Below, piece after piece: positions 1 through 8,586 of a DNA stretch of 64,000 nucleotides. Position 1 is the stretch's first letter; each line of letters starts with the position of its first letter. A program made the position numbers and the translations under genes. The notes below the pieces were generated by a model, which was given only the letters and a program-made list of their open reading frames with translations, ran no database searches and was not told the origin of the DNA. Origin of the DNA: Pseudomonas sp. PDM14 (GTDB lineage Bacteria; Pseudomonadota; Gammaproteobacteria; Pseudomonadales; Pseudomonadaceae); the NCBI RefSeq assembly GCF_014851905.1, contig NZ_JACVAQ010000002.1:1364001-1428000 (forward strand), given 5' to 3'.

Positions 1-133
1 CCTGGCGCTCCCAGTCGCCGAGCAGCGGCATCGGCGCCGCCTCGTTGGCCGGAATCGGGTCCTTGAAGGTCACCAGGCAGCCGCTGAGCAGCAGGCAGAC
101 CAGAGAGGCTACGGCAACGCGCCAGGCTTTCAT
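1..133 (-). CDS. Lipoprotein, N-terminal part only (cut by window start)
   Basis: The first 44 codons of a gene whose remainder lies outside the window. It opens MKAWRVAVASLVCLLLSGC: a short basic start, a hydrophobic stretch and a lipobox LSGC with the lipidated Cys at residue 19, so the product should be a lipoprotein. The next residues (LVTFKDPIPANEAAPM) do not identify a family. It lies downstream of the TetR gene on the same strand, with a strong terminator-like hairpin between them, so it is probably a separate transcription unit. A lipoprotein gene in this position next to a TetR gene and lysS matches the PAO1 gene order around PA3698, which is recalled rather than checked. Confidence 0.7.
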   Translation of the reverse strand, partial: MKAWRVAVASLVCLLLSGCLVTFKDPIPANEAAPMPLLGDWERQ

Positions 134-185
134 TACGCACTCCTTGTGAGATTCGCTGAATCAGCAGTGGCGACCGTTCGCATAC

Positions 186-209
186 AAAACGCCCCGCAAC
201 AGCGGGGCG
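186..209 (-). terminator. Intrinsic terminator of the TetR gene
   Basis: A perfect 8-bp stem, CGCCCCGC at 190-197 and GCGGGGCG at 202-209, with the 4-nt loop AACA. On the minus strand it is followed by TTTTG. It lies 8 bp past the TetR stop codon. This is a textbook intrinsic terminator. Confidence 0.85.
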
Positions 210-216
210 GATTTCA

Positions 217-930
217 TCAGATGCCGACGACCAGGTTGAGGAAGCGTCGCAGCACGGCGCGCTGGCCCTGCATGTCGTGGTCTTCCACCCCCTCGACGAC
301 GGCATGATATTCCATCCGAAAAATAAGCGTAGTCAACACGCGCGCATCCTCTACCGGCGCCTGCGATCCCATCGCGGTCAGCGCCATCTCGGCAAAGTGG
401 AAACGCAGCTGCTGATGGGCCTCGGCCAGTTTGCGCAACGCCGGGTGGGTCAGCGCCTCGTGGCGGAATGCCAGCTCGGCCAATACGTCGGCGGTGCTGT
501 TGCGCACCTTGGTCGCGACATGTTCCACGGCCAGGTCGATGGTGTGGTCGACGATCCTCTGACGCGCCTGCGGATCCTGGCGCGAGGCCTCGGCGAGGCG
601 CTGGAATTCGACCTCGATCCCCTGCCAGAGCACGGCCAGGTTGGCCGAACTGCGCTCGACGAACAGCGCGAAGCTGTCGGTGATCAGGTCCTGGATGTCT
701 TTGAAGTAATAGGTGGTGGCCGAGAGCGGCACCCGGGCTTCGGCAGCAACGGCGCGGTGGCGTACGCCGCGCATGCCCTCGCGCACGATGATGCGCAAGG
801 TCGCTTCGAGGATGCTCAGGCGGCGTTGTTCGCTGCCCTGGCGGCTGGGCTTGCGGCCCTGATACTGCACATTTTCGGAGAGTTCGCTGGCCAGGCTGGC
901 CGGACATTCCCTAACAGACACAAGGCTCAC
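217..930 (-). CDS. TetR/AcrR family transcriptional regulator
   Basis: A 237-residue protein. Residues about 35-85 form a TetR-type helix-turn-helix: RRLSILEATLRIIVREG, then RHRAVAAEARVPLSATTYYF, with the typical recognition-helix ending YYFKD. The rest is a helical ligand and dimer domain with no recognisable ligand signature. The start is GTG at 930, with GAGGAAAG placed about 4 nt upstream on the coding strand; an in-frame ATG is lacking near there. The N-terminal extension of about 30 residues before the DNA-binding domain is longer than usual. It lies 290 bp downstream of lysS and is not obviously linked to it. The matching position in P. aeruginosa (PA3699) also holds a TetR regulator. 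Targets are unknown. Confidence 0.88.
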   Translation of the reverse strand: MSLVSVRECPASLASELSENVQYQGRKPSRQGSEQRRLSILEATLRIIVREGMRGVRHRAVAAEARVPLSATTYYFKDIQDLITDSFALFVERSSANLAVLWQGIEVEFQRLAEASRQDPQARQRIVDHTIDLAVEHVATKVRNSTADVLAELAFRHEALTHPALRKLAEAHQQLRFHFAEMALTAMGSQAPVEDARVLTTLIFRMEYHAVVEGVEDHDMQGQRAVLRRFLNLVVGI

Positions 931-1155
931 AGTCTTTCCTCACTGGGACGAAGGACCTGTTCACGATCACCTGAATCGAAACCAGACAAGGAAAAGTGAT
1001 CGAGGAACACACGGCCCCGCACTCGGGTCTACGAGTTGCGAATGTGCATTCCGAGAGCAGCTTTAACCCCGCATGGCCACAGTCAGGGCGTCGTGAGCAG
1101 GTTCCAAGGCTGAAAACAGGGCCTACAGCAGTAAACCAGCTCTTTTCACTACGGA

Positions 1156-1181
1156 CATGGCAAAGGTGGCCCTTTGCCATG
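1156..1181 (-). terminator. Hairpin downstream of lysS
   Basis: Perfect 11-bp inverted repeat CATGGCAAAGG (1156-1166) / CCTTTGCCATG (1171-1181) with a 4-nt loop. It lies 40 bp after the lysS stop. A second, smaller stem (CTGCCC / GGGCAG, about 1200-1216) sits between the two. Neither is followed by a T tract on the minus strand, so this is a probable but not classical terminator. The remainder of the 931-1220 intergenic stretch shows no gene. Confidence 0.5.
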
Positions 1182-1220
1182 TCACAGAATCCGCGAGGCT
1201 GCCCGCTCAGGGCAGACTGA

Positions 1221-2729
1221 TCAAGCCTGTGGACGCATATGCGGGAACAGGATCACATCACGGATCGATGGCGAGTTGGTCAGCAGCATGACCAGGCGGT
1301 CGATACCGATACCCTCGCCCGCAGTCGGCGGCATGCCGTACTCCAGGGCACGAACGAAGTCGGCATCGTAGTGCATGGCTTCGTCGTCGCCGGCATCCTT
1401 ATCGGCCACCTGCTGCATGAAGCGCTCGGCCTGGTCTTCCGCGTCGTTCAACTCGGAATAGGCATTGGCGATCTCGCGGCCACCGATGAACAGCTCGAAA
1501 CGGTCGGTGACGCTCGGATCGTCATCGCTGCGACGGGCCAACGGCGAGACTTCGAACGGGTAGCGGGTGATGAAGTGCGGCTGCTCCAGCTTGTGCTCGA
1601 CCAGCTCTTCGAAAATCATCACCTGCAGCTTGCCCAGGCCTTCGAAGCCGAGCACCTTGGCGCCGGCTTTCTTGGCGATTTCGCGGGCGCGGTCGATGTC
1701 ATTGAGGTCGGCGGCGCTGATGTCCGGGTTGTACTTGAGGATCGAGTCGAACACCGACAGGCGCGCGAACGGCTCGCCGAAGTGGAACACCTTGTCGCCG
1801 TACGGCACGTCGGTGGTGCCGAGCACCAGCTGGGCCAGCTCGCGGAACAGTTCCTCGGTCAGGTCCATGTTGTCTTCGTAGTCGGCGTAGGCCTGGTAGA
1901 ACTCGAGCATGGTGAACTCGGGGTTGTGCCGGGTCGAGACGCCCTCGTTACGGAAGTTGCGGTTGATCTCGAAGACCTTCTCGAAGCCACCGACCACCAG
2001 GCGCTTGAGGTACAGCTCCGGGGCGATACGCAGGAACATCTGCATGTCCAGGGCGTTGTGGTGGGTCTCGAACGGCTTGGCCGCAGCGCCACCCGGAATG
2101 GTCTGCAGCATTGGCGTTTCGACTTCGAGGAAATCGCGCTGCATGAGGAAGCTGCGAATGTGGGCGATCACTTGCGAACGCACGCGGAAGGTCTGACGCA
2201 CGTCTTCGTTGACGATCAGGTCGACGTAGCGCTGGCGATAGCGCTGTTCGGTGTCGGACAGGCCGTGGTGCTTGTCCGGCAGCGGGCGCAGCGACTTGGT
2301 CAGCAGGCGCACGTTGGTCATCTCGACGTACAGGTCGCCCTTGCCGGAACGGGCCAGGGTGCCTTCGGCGGAGATGATGTCGCCCATGTCCCAGGTTTTT
2401 ACCGCGGCCAGGGTTTCTTCCGAGAGGGTCTTGCGGTTGACGTAGACCTGGATGCGCCCGGTCATGTCCTGGATCACCATGAACGAGCCACGGTTGAGCA
2501 TGATGCGCCCGGCAACCTTGACCGGAATGGCAGCGGCTTCCAGCTCTTCCTTGCTCTTGTCGACGTACTGTTTCTGCAGGTCGGCGCAGTAGTTGTCGCG
2601 GCGGAAGTCGTTGGGGAAGGCGTTGCCCTGCTCACGGATGGCAGCAAGCTTTTCTTTGCGCTGGGCAATCAGCTTGTTTTCTTCCTGTTGCAGTTCGTTC
2701 TGGTCGAGTTGTTGATCGCTCATGGTCAT
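1221..2729 (-). CDS. lysS: Lysyl-tRNA synthetase, class II
   Basis: Charges tRNA-Lys with lysine using ATP, in the cytoplasm. Full length (about 500 residues, as in other Pseudomonas). An N-terminal OB-fold anticodon-binding domain (about 60-150; [19 protein letters not shown]) is followed by the class II core. Motif 2 is visible as [20 protein letters not shown] and motif 3 as [14 protein letters not shown] near the C terminus. Two ATGs lie two codons apart (2729 and 2723). The ribosome site GGAAAC suits the first by spacing, while the family usually starts MSDQ, which is the second. It follows prfB on the same strand with a 56-bp gap, the conserved prfB-lysS pair of Proteobacteria. Confidence 0.97.
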   Translation of the reverse strand: MTMSDQQLDQNELQQEENKLIAQRKEKLAAIREQGNAFPNDFRRDNYCADLQKQYVDKSKEELEAAAIPVKVAGRIMLNRGSFMVIQDMTGRIQVYVNRKTLSEETLAAVKTWDMGDIISAEGTLARSGKGDLYVEMTNVRLLTKSLRPLPDKHHGLSDTEQRYRQRYVDLIVNEDVRQTFRVRSQVIAHIRSFLMQRDFLEVETPMLQTIPGGAAAKPFETHHNALDMQMFLRIAPELYLKRLVVGGFEKVFEINRNFRNEGVSTRHNPEFTMLEFYQAYADYEDNMDLTEELFRELAQLVLGTTDVPYGDKVFHFGEPFARLSVFDSILKYNPDISAADLNDIDRAREIAKKAGAKVLGFEGLGKLQVMIFEELVEHKLEQPHFITRYPFEVSPLARRSDDDPSVTDRFELFIGGREIANAYSELNDAEDQAERFMQQVADKDAGDDEAMHYDADFVRALEYGMPPTAGEGIGIDRLVMLLTNSPSIRDVILFPHMRPQA

Positions 2730-2785
2730 CGGTTTCCGTCACGGTGTCGTTGCCGCCCTCCTCTGGAGAGCGGAATCGAAAGGTA

Positions 2786-3881
2786 TTACAGGCCTTGCTT
2801 GAGGCTGGCCTCGAGGTACTGGTCGAGGTCGCCGTCGAGGACCTTCTGGCAGTCGCTACGCTCGACGCCGGTCCGCAGATCCTTGATGCGCGAGTCATCG
2901 AGCACGTAGGAGCGGATCTGGTGGCCCCAGCCGATATCCGACTTGGTGTCTTCCAGCGCCTGGGACGCGGCGTTACGCTTCTGCATTTCCTGCTCGTACA
3001 ACCGGGCCCGCAGCATTTTCATGGCGGTGTCCTTGTTGGCGTGCTGGGAACGTTCGTTCTGGCACGCTACCACGGTGTTGGTCGGTACGTGGGTGATACG
3101 TACTGCCGAGTCGGTGGTGTTGACGTGCTGACCACCCGCACCGGAGGAGCGGTAAGTGTCGATGCGCAGATCGGCCGGGTTGATGTCGATCTCGACCTTG
3201 TCGTCGATCTCGGGCGACACGAACACCGCGGAGAACGAGGTGTGGCGACGGGCGCCGGAGTCGAACGGGCTTTTGCGTACCAGGCGGTGCACGCCGATTT
3301 CGGTGCGCAGCCAGCCAAAGGCGTACTCGCCCTTGATGTGCACGGTGGCGCCCTTGATACCGGCAACCTCGCCCTCGGACAATTCGACGATCTCGGCACT
3401 GAAGCCGCGCTTGTCGGCCCAGCGCAGGTACATGCGCAGCAGGATGTTGGCCCAGTCCTGGGCCTCGGTGCCGCCGGAACCGGCCTGGATATCGAGGTAG
3501 GCGTTGTTCGCGTCCATCTCGCCGCTGAACATGCGGCGGAATTCCAGCTTCTCGAGGATGCCGCGCAGGCGCTCGACTTCACTGACGATGTCGCTGACGG
3601 CGCCTTCGTCGTTCTCTTCGGCGGCCATTTCGAGCAGGTCGCGCGAGTCGGCGAGGCTGCTGTGCAGGTCGTCGAGGGTGTCGACGATCAGCGCCAGGGA
3701 GGCACGCTCACGGCCCAGATTCTGGGCGTACTCGGGGTTGTTCCAGACGCTCGGGTCTTCGAGTTCGCGGTTTACTTCGACGAGACGATCATGCTTGTGA
3801 TCGTAGTCAAAGATACCCCCGAATAGTCTGGGTGCGCTCGGACAGGTCCTTGATGGCATTAAGGATCGGGTTGATTTCCAT
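2786..3881 (-). CDS. prfB: Peptide chain release factor 2 (programmed +1 frameshift)
   Basis: Releases peptides at UGA and UAA. The reading frame is split. Translation starts at ATG 3881 ([19 protein letters not shown]...) and reaches an in-frame TGA at 3809-3807 after 24 codons. The slip site reads GGGGGTATCTTTGAC: an internal Shine-Dalgarno, CUU, then UGA C. Skipping one base joins the short leader peptide to the main frame beginning [14 protein letters not shown]. The combined product is about 364 residues, the normal RF2 length. Anticodon-recognition SPF ([13 protein letters not shown]) and catalytic GGQ ([14 protein letters not shown]) are both present. The shift is the family's known autoregulation: low RF2 gives a pause at UGA and more frameshifting. 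It is intact, not a pseudogene. Confidence 0.97.
3802..3825 (-). promoter_or_regulatory. prfB +1 recoding site
   Basis: On the coding strand: CGGGGGTATCTTTGAC. The run of G acts as an internal ribosome-binding site three bases before the CUU slippery codon. UGA followed by C is a weak stop context. This matches the canonical bacterial prfB recoding signal. Confidence 0.93.
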
Positions 3882-3983
3882 GGCTGACGGCACTCGCAGG
3901 TAAAACTTCGGAAAAGCCGGCGAGTATACCCGAGTCGATCCCGCGCGGGCAGCCGGGCCGACCACTGTCCACCCGCCTGCGTG

Positions 3984-5336
3984 CTACAGCGCTTCGGCCA
4001 CCGTCACCGCGCGCCACGGGCCTGGCGAGGCACCGGCGATGGCCGCCCAGTACCAGGCCGAGTGGTCGCTGAAGCTGCGCCCTGCGGCATCCTCGATGTA
4101 CTCGCACACGCTCAGCGCCGGCCCCTTGCCGCTGGCGACGAAGCAGCGCTGCAGCCCCGCCGCCGCGGGACGCTGGCGCAGGCCGATGGCGTCGATGCGG
4201 TAGCCCAGGCCGCGAAAGCAGTCCGCCGCCGGGTGCAGCTTGCGCGTCGCTGCCGTGACGTGGCGCAGGGTCACCGCACGCGGCCCCGCACTGAAGCGGG
4301 CGATGGCACCGGGGAATTCGGCAACGAAGCGCTGCTCCACCGCCGACAGCGCCAGTGGACGCAGCAGACTGCCCTCGAAACGCTGCGGCCACTCGACGAA
4401 GACCGGCACCGCCGTTTCGCTTGGCAGTGGCCGCGTCAAGGTCGAGCACAGTCCCAGCGCCACGAACACGCCCACCGCGCTCCATTGCCACCCCGGCGCC
4501 AGTGCGCGCGACACCGCGACCGGCAGCCCTGGCCCTGTCGCCTGCGCACCGGCACTGACCACCCGCAGCACCAGTGCACAGACCGCCACGAACACCGCCA
4601 GTCCCGTGGCCTCGTGCATCCAGTCCGGCCACCCCGATTGCCCGGTTTCCTGCAGCACCAGCAGGGTGTTGCGCAGGCTGTTACCGGCCAGCACCAGTAC
4701 GCCAAGCAGCGGCAAACGCCGCATCAGGTGAACATCGCCCAGACGCAGCCAGGCAGCGCTGGCGAAGGCGCAGAAATAGGCGACCCAAGCCATGTGGATG
4801 CCCGAACAGGGCGCATCGACCATCACCAGCTGGCCGCCGACATCCAGAGTGCTGCCCTGCCGCTCCACCGCCAGGCCCAGGCCACGCAGCAGCCAGACGC
4901 TGGCCTCGGCGGTGATCAACCGCAGCGGATAGCCGGCGAAGAACTGCAGCGACGAGAGAATCGGCAGCGCCAGCAGCCCCAAGCCCAGCCAGGCCAGCGC
5001 CGGTTGTCGCGGACGGCGCAGTGCCAGGGCCGCACCGAGCACCGCCAGCACGGCCAGTACGCCGCGCGCCAGGGCCGGCACCGACTCGCCAGCCGCAATC
5101 GCCAGCCCGCTCAAGGCTAACGATGCCAGCAGCCAGGCGGGCCTCGGCGTGGCGCCAACATGCTCGCGCTCGCGCCACAGGCACAGCAGCAACATCGCCA
5201 GTGCGACCACGCCATACGGATCGTCCGAGCCGTCGCTCATGCGCCGCAGACTCCACAGCCACACCGGCCACAACGCCAGTGCCGGCAACAGCAGCCACAG
5301 CCAGGCGGGCAACCTCGGCAGCCGTCCTGCGCTCAT
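3984..5336 (-). CDS. Exosortase with fused EpsI-like C-terminal domain
   Basis: A 450-residue polytopic inner-membrane protein predicted to be a cysteine transpeptidase-like enzyme that processes PEP-CTERM proteins. Residues about 1-265 hold roughly eight hydrophobic segments. The exosortase triad is visible: Cys177 in [11 protein letters not shown], Arg222 in [13 protein letters not shown] and His241 in [11 protein letters not shown]. Another hydrophobic segment (about 284-297) leads to a soluble tail of about 150 residues with [16 protein letters not shown] (His368, Cys373). This resembles the H-P-x-x-C-x-x-G pattern of EpsI/DUF3485 proteins, which are often fused to or encoded beside exosortases. 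The start ATG overlaps the stop of the upstream VIT-VWA gene (ATGA), implying translational coupling and a dedicated pair. The exosortase subclass letter cannot be assigned by eye. Confidence 0.88.
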   Translation of the reverse strand: MSAGRLPRLPAWLWLLLPALALWPVWLWSLRRMSDGSDDPYGVVALAMLLLCLWREREHVGATPRPAWLLASLALSGLAIAAGESVPALARGVLAVLAVLGAALALRRPRQPALAWLGLGLLALPILSSLQFFAGYPLRLITAEASVWLLRGLGLAVERQGSTLDVGGQLVMVDAPCSGIHMAWVAYFCAFASAAWLRLGDVHLMRRLPLLGVLVLAGNSLRNTLLVLQETGQSGWPDWMHEATGLAVFVAVCALVLRVVSAGAQATGPGLPVAVSRALAPGWQWSAVGVFVALGLCSTLTRPLPSETAVPVFVEWPQRFEGSLLRPLALSAVEQRFVAEFPGAIARFSAGPRAVTLRHVTAATRKLHPAADCFRGLGYRIDAIGLRQRPAAAGLQRCFVASGKGPALSVCEYIEDAAGRSFSDHSAWYWAAIAGASPGPWRAVTVAEAL

Positions 5337-7351
5337 GCTCGTGCGCGCCGGCGCAGCATCCAGCCCATGCCAGCCAGGCCGATCAGCAGCATCGCCCACA
5401 CGCTCGGCTCCGGCGTGCTCGGCACCTGGATCGATGTCGGCGTGCCGATGGCCTGGTTGCTCACGCCCTGCGGCAGCGGCAATGGCTGATCGACCTGCGC
5501 CGCCTGGGCCGGGTCGGGATTGCGCACCAACTGGTCCACGGCGATGAACGAGGTGTAGGGCGTCAGCAGGTTGTAGGCCAGCCCCAGGTCGAGGATCTGC
5601 TGGCTGTAGGCGTAGCCGCCCTCCAGGGTTTCCTGGTCGACCAGGCTGGCGATGCGATGCCGCGCCCACAGGTGGGCCAGGGCCTGATCACCGTCGCGCA
5701 CCTGCGCCGCGTCGATCGGCACCTCGTTGCGCCAGGGCCCGGTGGCGCCGATGCCCTCGGCCCGTACCCGGCCCTTCGCCTCGCCGCGCCATTTGCCGAA
5801 TACCACCAGCGGCCGCTCGGCGAACAGGTCAGGCAGCGCCACGGGTTCGACGTCGTAGGTTTCCAGGCCGTCGAAACTCAGCTTCGGCCGCGCCAGCACG
5901 GGTGCATCGATCATCTGCCGCAGGCGCTCGGCCTCGGCATCCGCCGCCTGCTCGTCGAGCACCACGAACGGCTCGCCCTGCCCGGCGCGCGCCAGGCCTT
6001 CGATCAGCTCGCGATTGACCGAACTGCCGATGCCGAAGGCGAACAGGTTGGCCTTGTCGAGGTTGCTGCGCACCAGGGCGAAGGCGTCGCGCTCCACCGT
6101 CACGTAGCCATCGGTGACCACCACGAAGCTGCGCGAGCGCTCGGCGTCCGCCGGCATCGCCAGCGCCCGGCGCAGGGCCGGTAACAGCTCGGTGCCACCG
6201 CTGCCCATCTGCGTGTCGAGCAGGCTCAGGGCCTGGTCGACGTTGGCGCGACTGGCCGGCTGCGAGCGCTCGGCCAGCACCGTGCTGCTGCCGGAGAACA
6301 GCACCACGTTGAAGCTGTCGGCCGCACGCAGACCGCCGATCAGACGGCGCAGCAGGCGCTTGGTGGTATCCAGCGGAAAGCCGTGCATGGAGCCGGAGAT
6401 GTCCACCACGAAGATGTACTCGCGCGGCACGATCAACTGGCTGTCGGGGCGTTTCGGCGGGGCGATCAAGGCCAGGAAGAAGTTCTCTTCAGCCCCGCGC
6501 GACAGCAGCACGCCACTCTGGAATGCATCGCCGCCCAGACGGTAGTCGAGGACGAAGTCGCGGTCGTTGGCCTTCTCGCGCGCGTCCAGACGCACCAGGG
6601 TGCGGCCACCGGCCTGGGCATCGAGGTCAATGCGATGGCTCGGCGAGGCGACGTCGCTCAGCGCGGTCGGCGCCTGCAGGTCGACCTGCAAGGCAAACGC
6701 GCTGGCACTCGGCTGACCGGCCGCCAGGTGCTGGGTCGCTACCCAAGGTTCGGCCGCATGGCTAGGCGCACCCACTGCGCCGTTGTAGCGCGGGCCGACC
6801 ACGGTGGGGAAAACGAAGCGATAGAGGCCCGCGGTGGGCACCAGCAGCTCGGTGTAGCGCAGCTCCACATCCACCACGTCGCCAGGCAGGATGTTGGCCA
6901 CGTTCATCTGGAACACGTTGGCGCGTTGCTGCTCGAGCAGGGCCGCAGTCTTGCCCGCGCTTTTGGCCGCCTGGTACTCCTGCGCGGCCTTCTGCTTCTC
7001 GCGAATCTGTGCCTGCAGCTCGCGCTCGCCCAGGCGCACGGTCATGCCATGCACCGCCGCACGGGTCGAGCCGGGAAACACGTAGCGCGCCTCCAGGGCA
7101 CGGCTGCCTTCGTTACGGTACTGCTGGATCACCTTCACGTCGGCGATCACGCCGAGCACCTGCACCTCGACCCGTGTCGACTTCAGCGGCAGCGCATCCA
7201 CAGCCGGATCGGCGTTGTCCACGGCGAAATAGGGGCTCTCGCCCCGCTCCGCCTCGCCGGCCGCCACCAGCCCCGGCAGGGCCATCAGCGCCGACAACAG
7301 CACCACCCACGAACGCGGGACAGCCCCCGCGATGGAACGAAAGAAAAGCAT
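5333..7351 (-). CDS. VIT and von Willebrand A domain protein with PEP-CTERM sorting tail
   Basis: A 672-residue exported protein. A signal peptide (MLFFRSIAGAVPRSWVVLLS..., cleavage near VAAG, about residue 32) is followed by a VIT domain (about 40-170; VIQQYRNEGSRALEARYVFP). A vWA domain (about 310-470) has an intact MIDAS start D317-I-S319-G-S321. After a region of unknown fold the protein ends with STPEPS (PEP at 647-649), one hydrophobic helix (VWAMLLIGLAGMGWML) and an RRRARA cluster: a complete PEP-CTERM signal. The start at 7351 has GGAG 8 nt upstream; a TTG six codons earlier is less likely. It overlaps the exosortase gene by 4 bp and is presumably its substrate. Marine proteobacterial sortase-target proteins share the VIT-vWA layout but carry LPXTG. 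The function is unknown; an adhesive or surface-binding role is inference. Confidence 0.9.
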   Translation of the reverse strand: MLFFRSIAGAVPRSWVVLLSALMALPGLVAAGEAERGESPYFAVDNADPAVDALPLKSTRVEVQVLGVIADVKVIQQYRNEGSRALEARYVFPGSTRAAVHGMTVRLGERELQAQIREKQKAAQEYQAAKSAGKTAALLEQQRANVFQMNVANILPGDVVDVELRYTELLVPTAGLYRFVFPTVVGPRYNGAVGAPSHAAEPWVATQHLAAGQPSASAFALQVDLQAPTALSDVASPSHRIDLDAQAGGRTLVRLDAREKANDRDFVLDYRLGGDAFQSGVLLSRGAEENFFLALIAPPKRPDSQLIVPREYIFVVDISGSMHGFPLDTTKRLLRRLIGGLRAADSFNVVLFSGSSTVLAERSQPASRANVDQALSLLDTQMGSGGTELLPALRRALAMPADAERSRSFVVVTDGYVTVERDAFALVRSNLDKANLFAFGIGSSVNRELIEGLARAGQGEPFVVLDEQAADAEAERLRQMIDAPVLARPKLSFDGLETYDVEPVALPDLFAERPLVVFGKWRGEAKGRVRAEGIGATGPWRNEVPIDAAQVRDGDQALAHLWARHRIASLVDQETLEGGYAYSQQILDLGLAYNLLTPYTSFIAVDQLVRNPDPAQAAQVDQPLPLPQGVSNQAIGTPTSIQVPSTPEPSVWAMLLIGLAGMGWMLRRRARA

Positions 7352-7539
7352 ACTGCGCACTCCGTGCAATCGAATACGCAGCCAGCATCGCCATCCTGTG
7401 TGGAGGGCATTGGTTGCCTGTGTGGCGATTGCGTGGAGTTATGTGGAGGGCCGGTTTGCGCCCGCTGCGACTCCTAACTCGCACCTATAGAACCACGCGG
7501 TCCTCGTAGGGTGCGCCATGCGAGATTCGCAACAGGTTC

Positions 7540-8586
7540 TTAGAATTTCAGGCTCAGGCGCGCGGCCAGGCTGTTGTCATGGGCGTCCTCGGCGTACTGG
7601 CCGGCGTAGGTCAGGCCCAGGTACAGGTCGCGGCTCAGCTCGTGGTCCAGGCTCAGGTCGAGGCGCAGCACGTCACGCTCGAAGGTGCGCCCCAGCAGCA
7701 GCTGCGAGTCACCTGTCAGCGTGCGCGCCGTGGCCTGCGTACGGTCATCACCATAGGCATGGCGCCAGGCCAGGCTGCCGCGGCCGACCAGGCGGCGCTG
7801 CTGCAGCTGCCAGGACGTTGCGCCGCGCCAGCCGAGCGTGAGGTAGGCGCTATCGTCCGCCGCGCCGGGCAGGCGCAGCGCCTGCACGCCGCCCTGCTCG
7901 CGCAACTCCTGGGTATCCAGGTAGACATAGGCCAGGCCGGCGAATGGCTCGATGCTGAAGGCGCGAAAATCCAGCGCATAACTGGCTTCGCCGAACAGTT
8001 GAGTCGTGCCGGCGCGGCCCTGCGCGCGCAGGCGCTCGCCGTCGACCCGACGCTGGCTGTGCAGGTCATGGCTGCTGTAGCTGCCGCCGAACTTGAAACC
8101 GAGCTGGTAGTAGCGCGTCGCCGCGTACAAGCCCAGGTGATAGGCGTCGGCGTCGCTGCGTGCGGCGTGGTCATCGGCCTGCAGCTCACTGCGGCTGAAA
8201 CCGGCCATGGCGCCGGTCATCCACATGCCCGACAGCCGCCGATCGGCTCCCACGAACAGGCCGCCACCTTGCCGCTCCAGGCGCGCCGAGGCCGCATCGC
8301 CCTGCCACGCACCTTCGCTGCCATGCGCGCGCGACCAGCCCTGCCACTGTTCGGCCTCGGGTTGCGGTTCGCGGAAGGCGAAGCGGATCTGCTGCAGGCG
8401 GTCGAGCATCGCCTCGCGCGGCAGGCGGCTGTCTTCGAGCAGCAGGCTGCGCTGGCTGAGGGCGAGATGGCCGTTCTGCGGCGCGGCGTCGACCAACTGG
8501 CTGGCGCACAGGGCCAGCAGGAAGGCGACGCCGCGAGGCGTGTTCAGCGCGGCAGGAAACTCAGTTGGCGCGCAGCGTGCCATCAA
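7540..8586 (-). CDS. Autotransporter-type outer-membrane beta-barrel protein without passenger
   Basis: A 348-residue protein. A probable signal peptide ([18 protein letters not shown]) is followed by about 60 mostly helical residues, then a barrel of about 270 residues. The barrel shows alternating polar/hydrophobic strands with typical phrases ([63 protein letters not shown]) and ends LAARLSLKF, the C-terminal Phe signature of outer-membrane barrels. It matches the autotransporter beta-domain pattern, but there is no passenger of useful size. Its start lies 26 bp inside the end of wspR, so it is likely translated from the same transcript as the wsp genes, or from a promoter within wspR. I know of no such gene in the standard wsp operon. 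The function is unknown. Confidence 0.75.
   Translation of the reverse strand: MMARCAPTEFPAALNTPRGVAFLLALCASQLVDAAPQNGHLALSQRSLLLEDSRLPREAMLDRLQQIRFAFREPQPEAEQWQGWSRAHGSEGAWQGDAASARLERQGGGLFVGADRRLSGMWMTGAMAGFSRSELQADDHAARSDADAYHLGLYAATRYYQLGFKFGGSYSSHDLHSQRRVDGERLRAQGRAGTTQLFGEASYALDFRAFSIEPFAGLAYVYLDTQELREQGGVQALRLPGAADDSAYLTLGWRGATSWQLQQRRLVGRGSLAWRHAYGDDRTQATARTLTGDSQLLLGRTFERDVLRLDLSLDHELSRDLYLGLTYAGQYAEDAHDNSLAARLSLKF

Noticed and set aside
1239..2909. A 556-codon plus-strand frame opposite lysS
   Set aside because: Antisense shadow of lysS with Val/Gly/His-rich composition.
2786..3859. prfB as a frameshifted pseudogene or with a start at 3859
   Set aside because: The in-frame TGA is the programmed frameshift site; the upstream ATG 3881 gives the family's N terminus.
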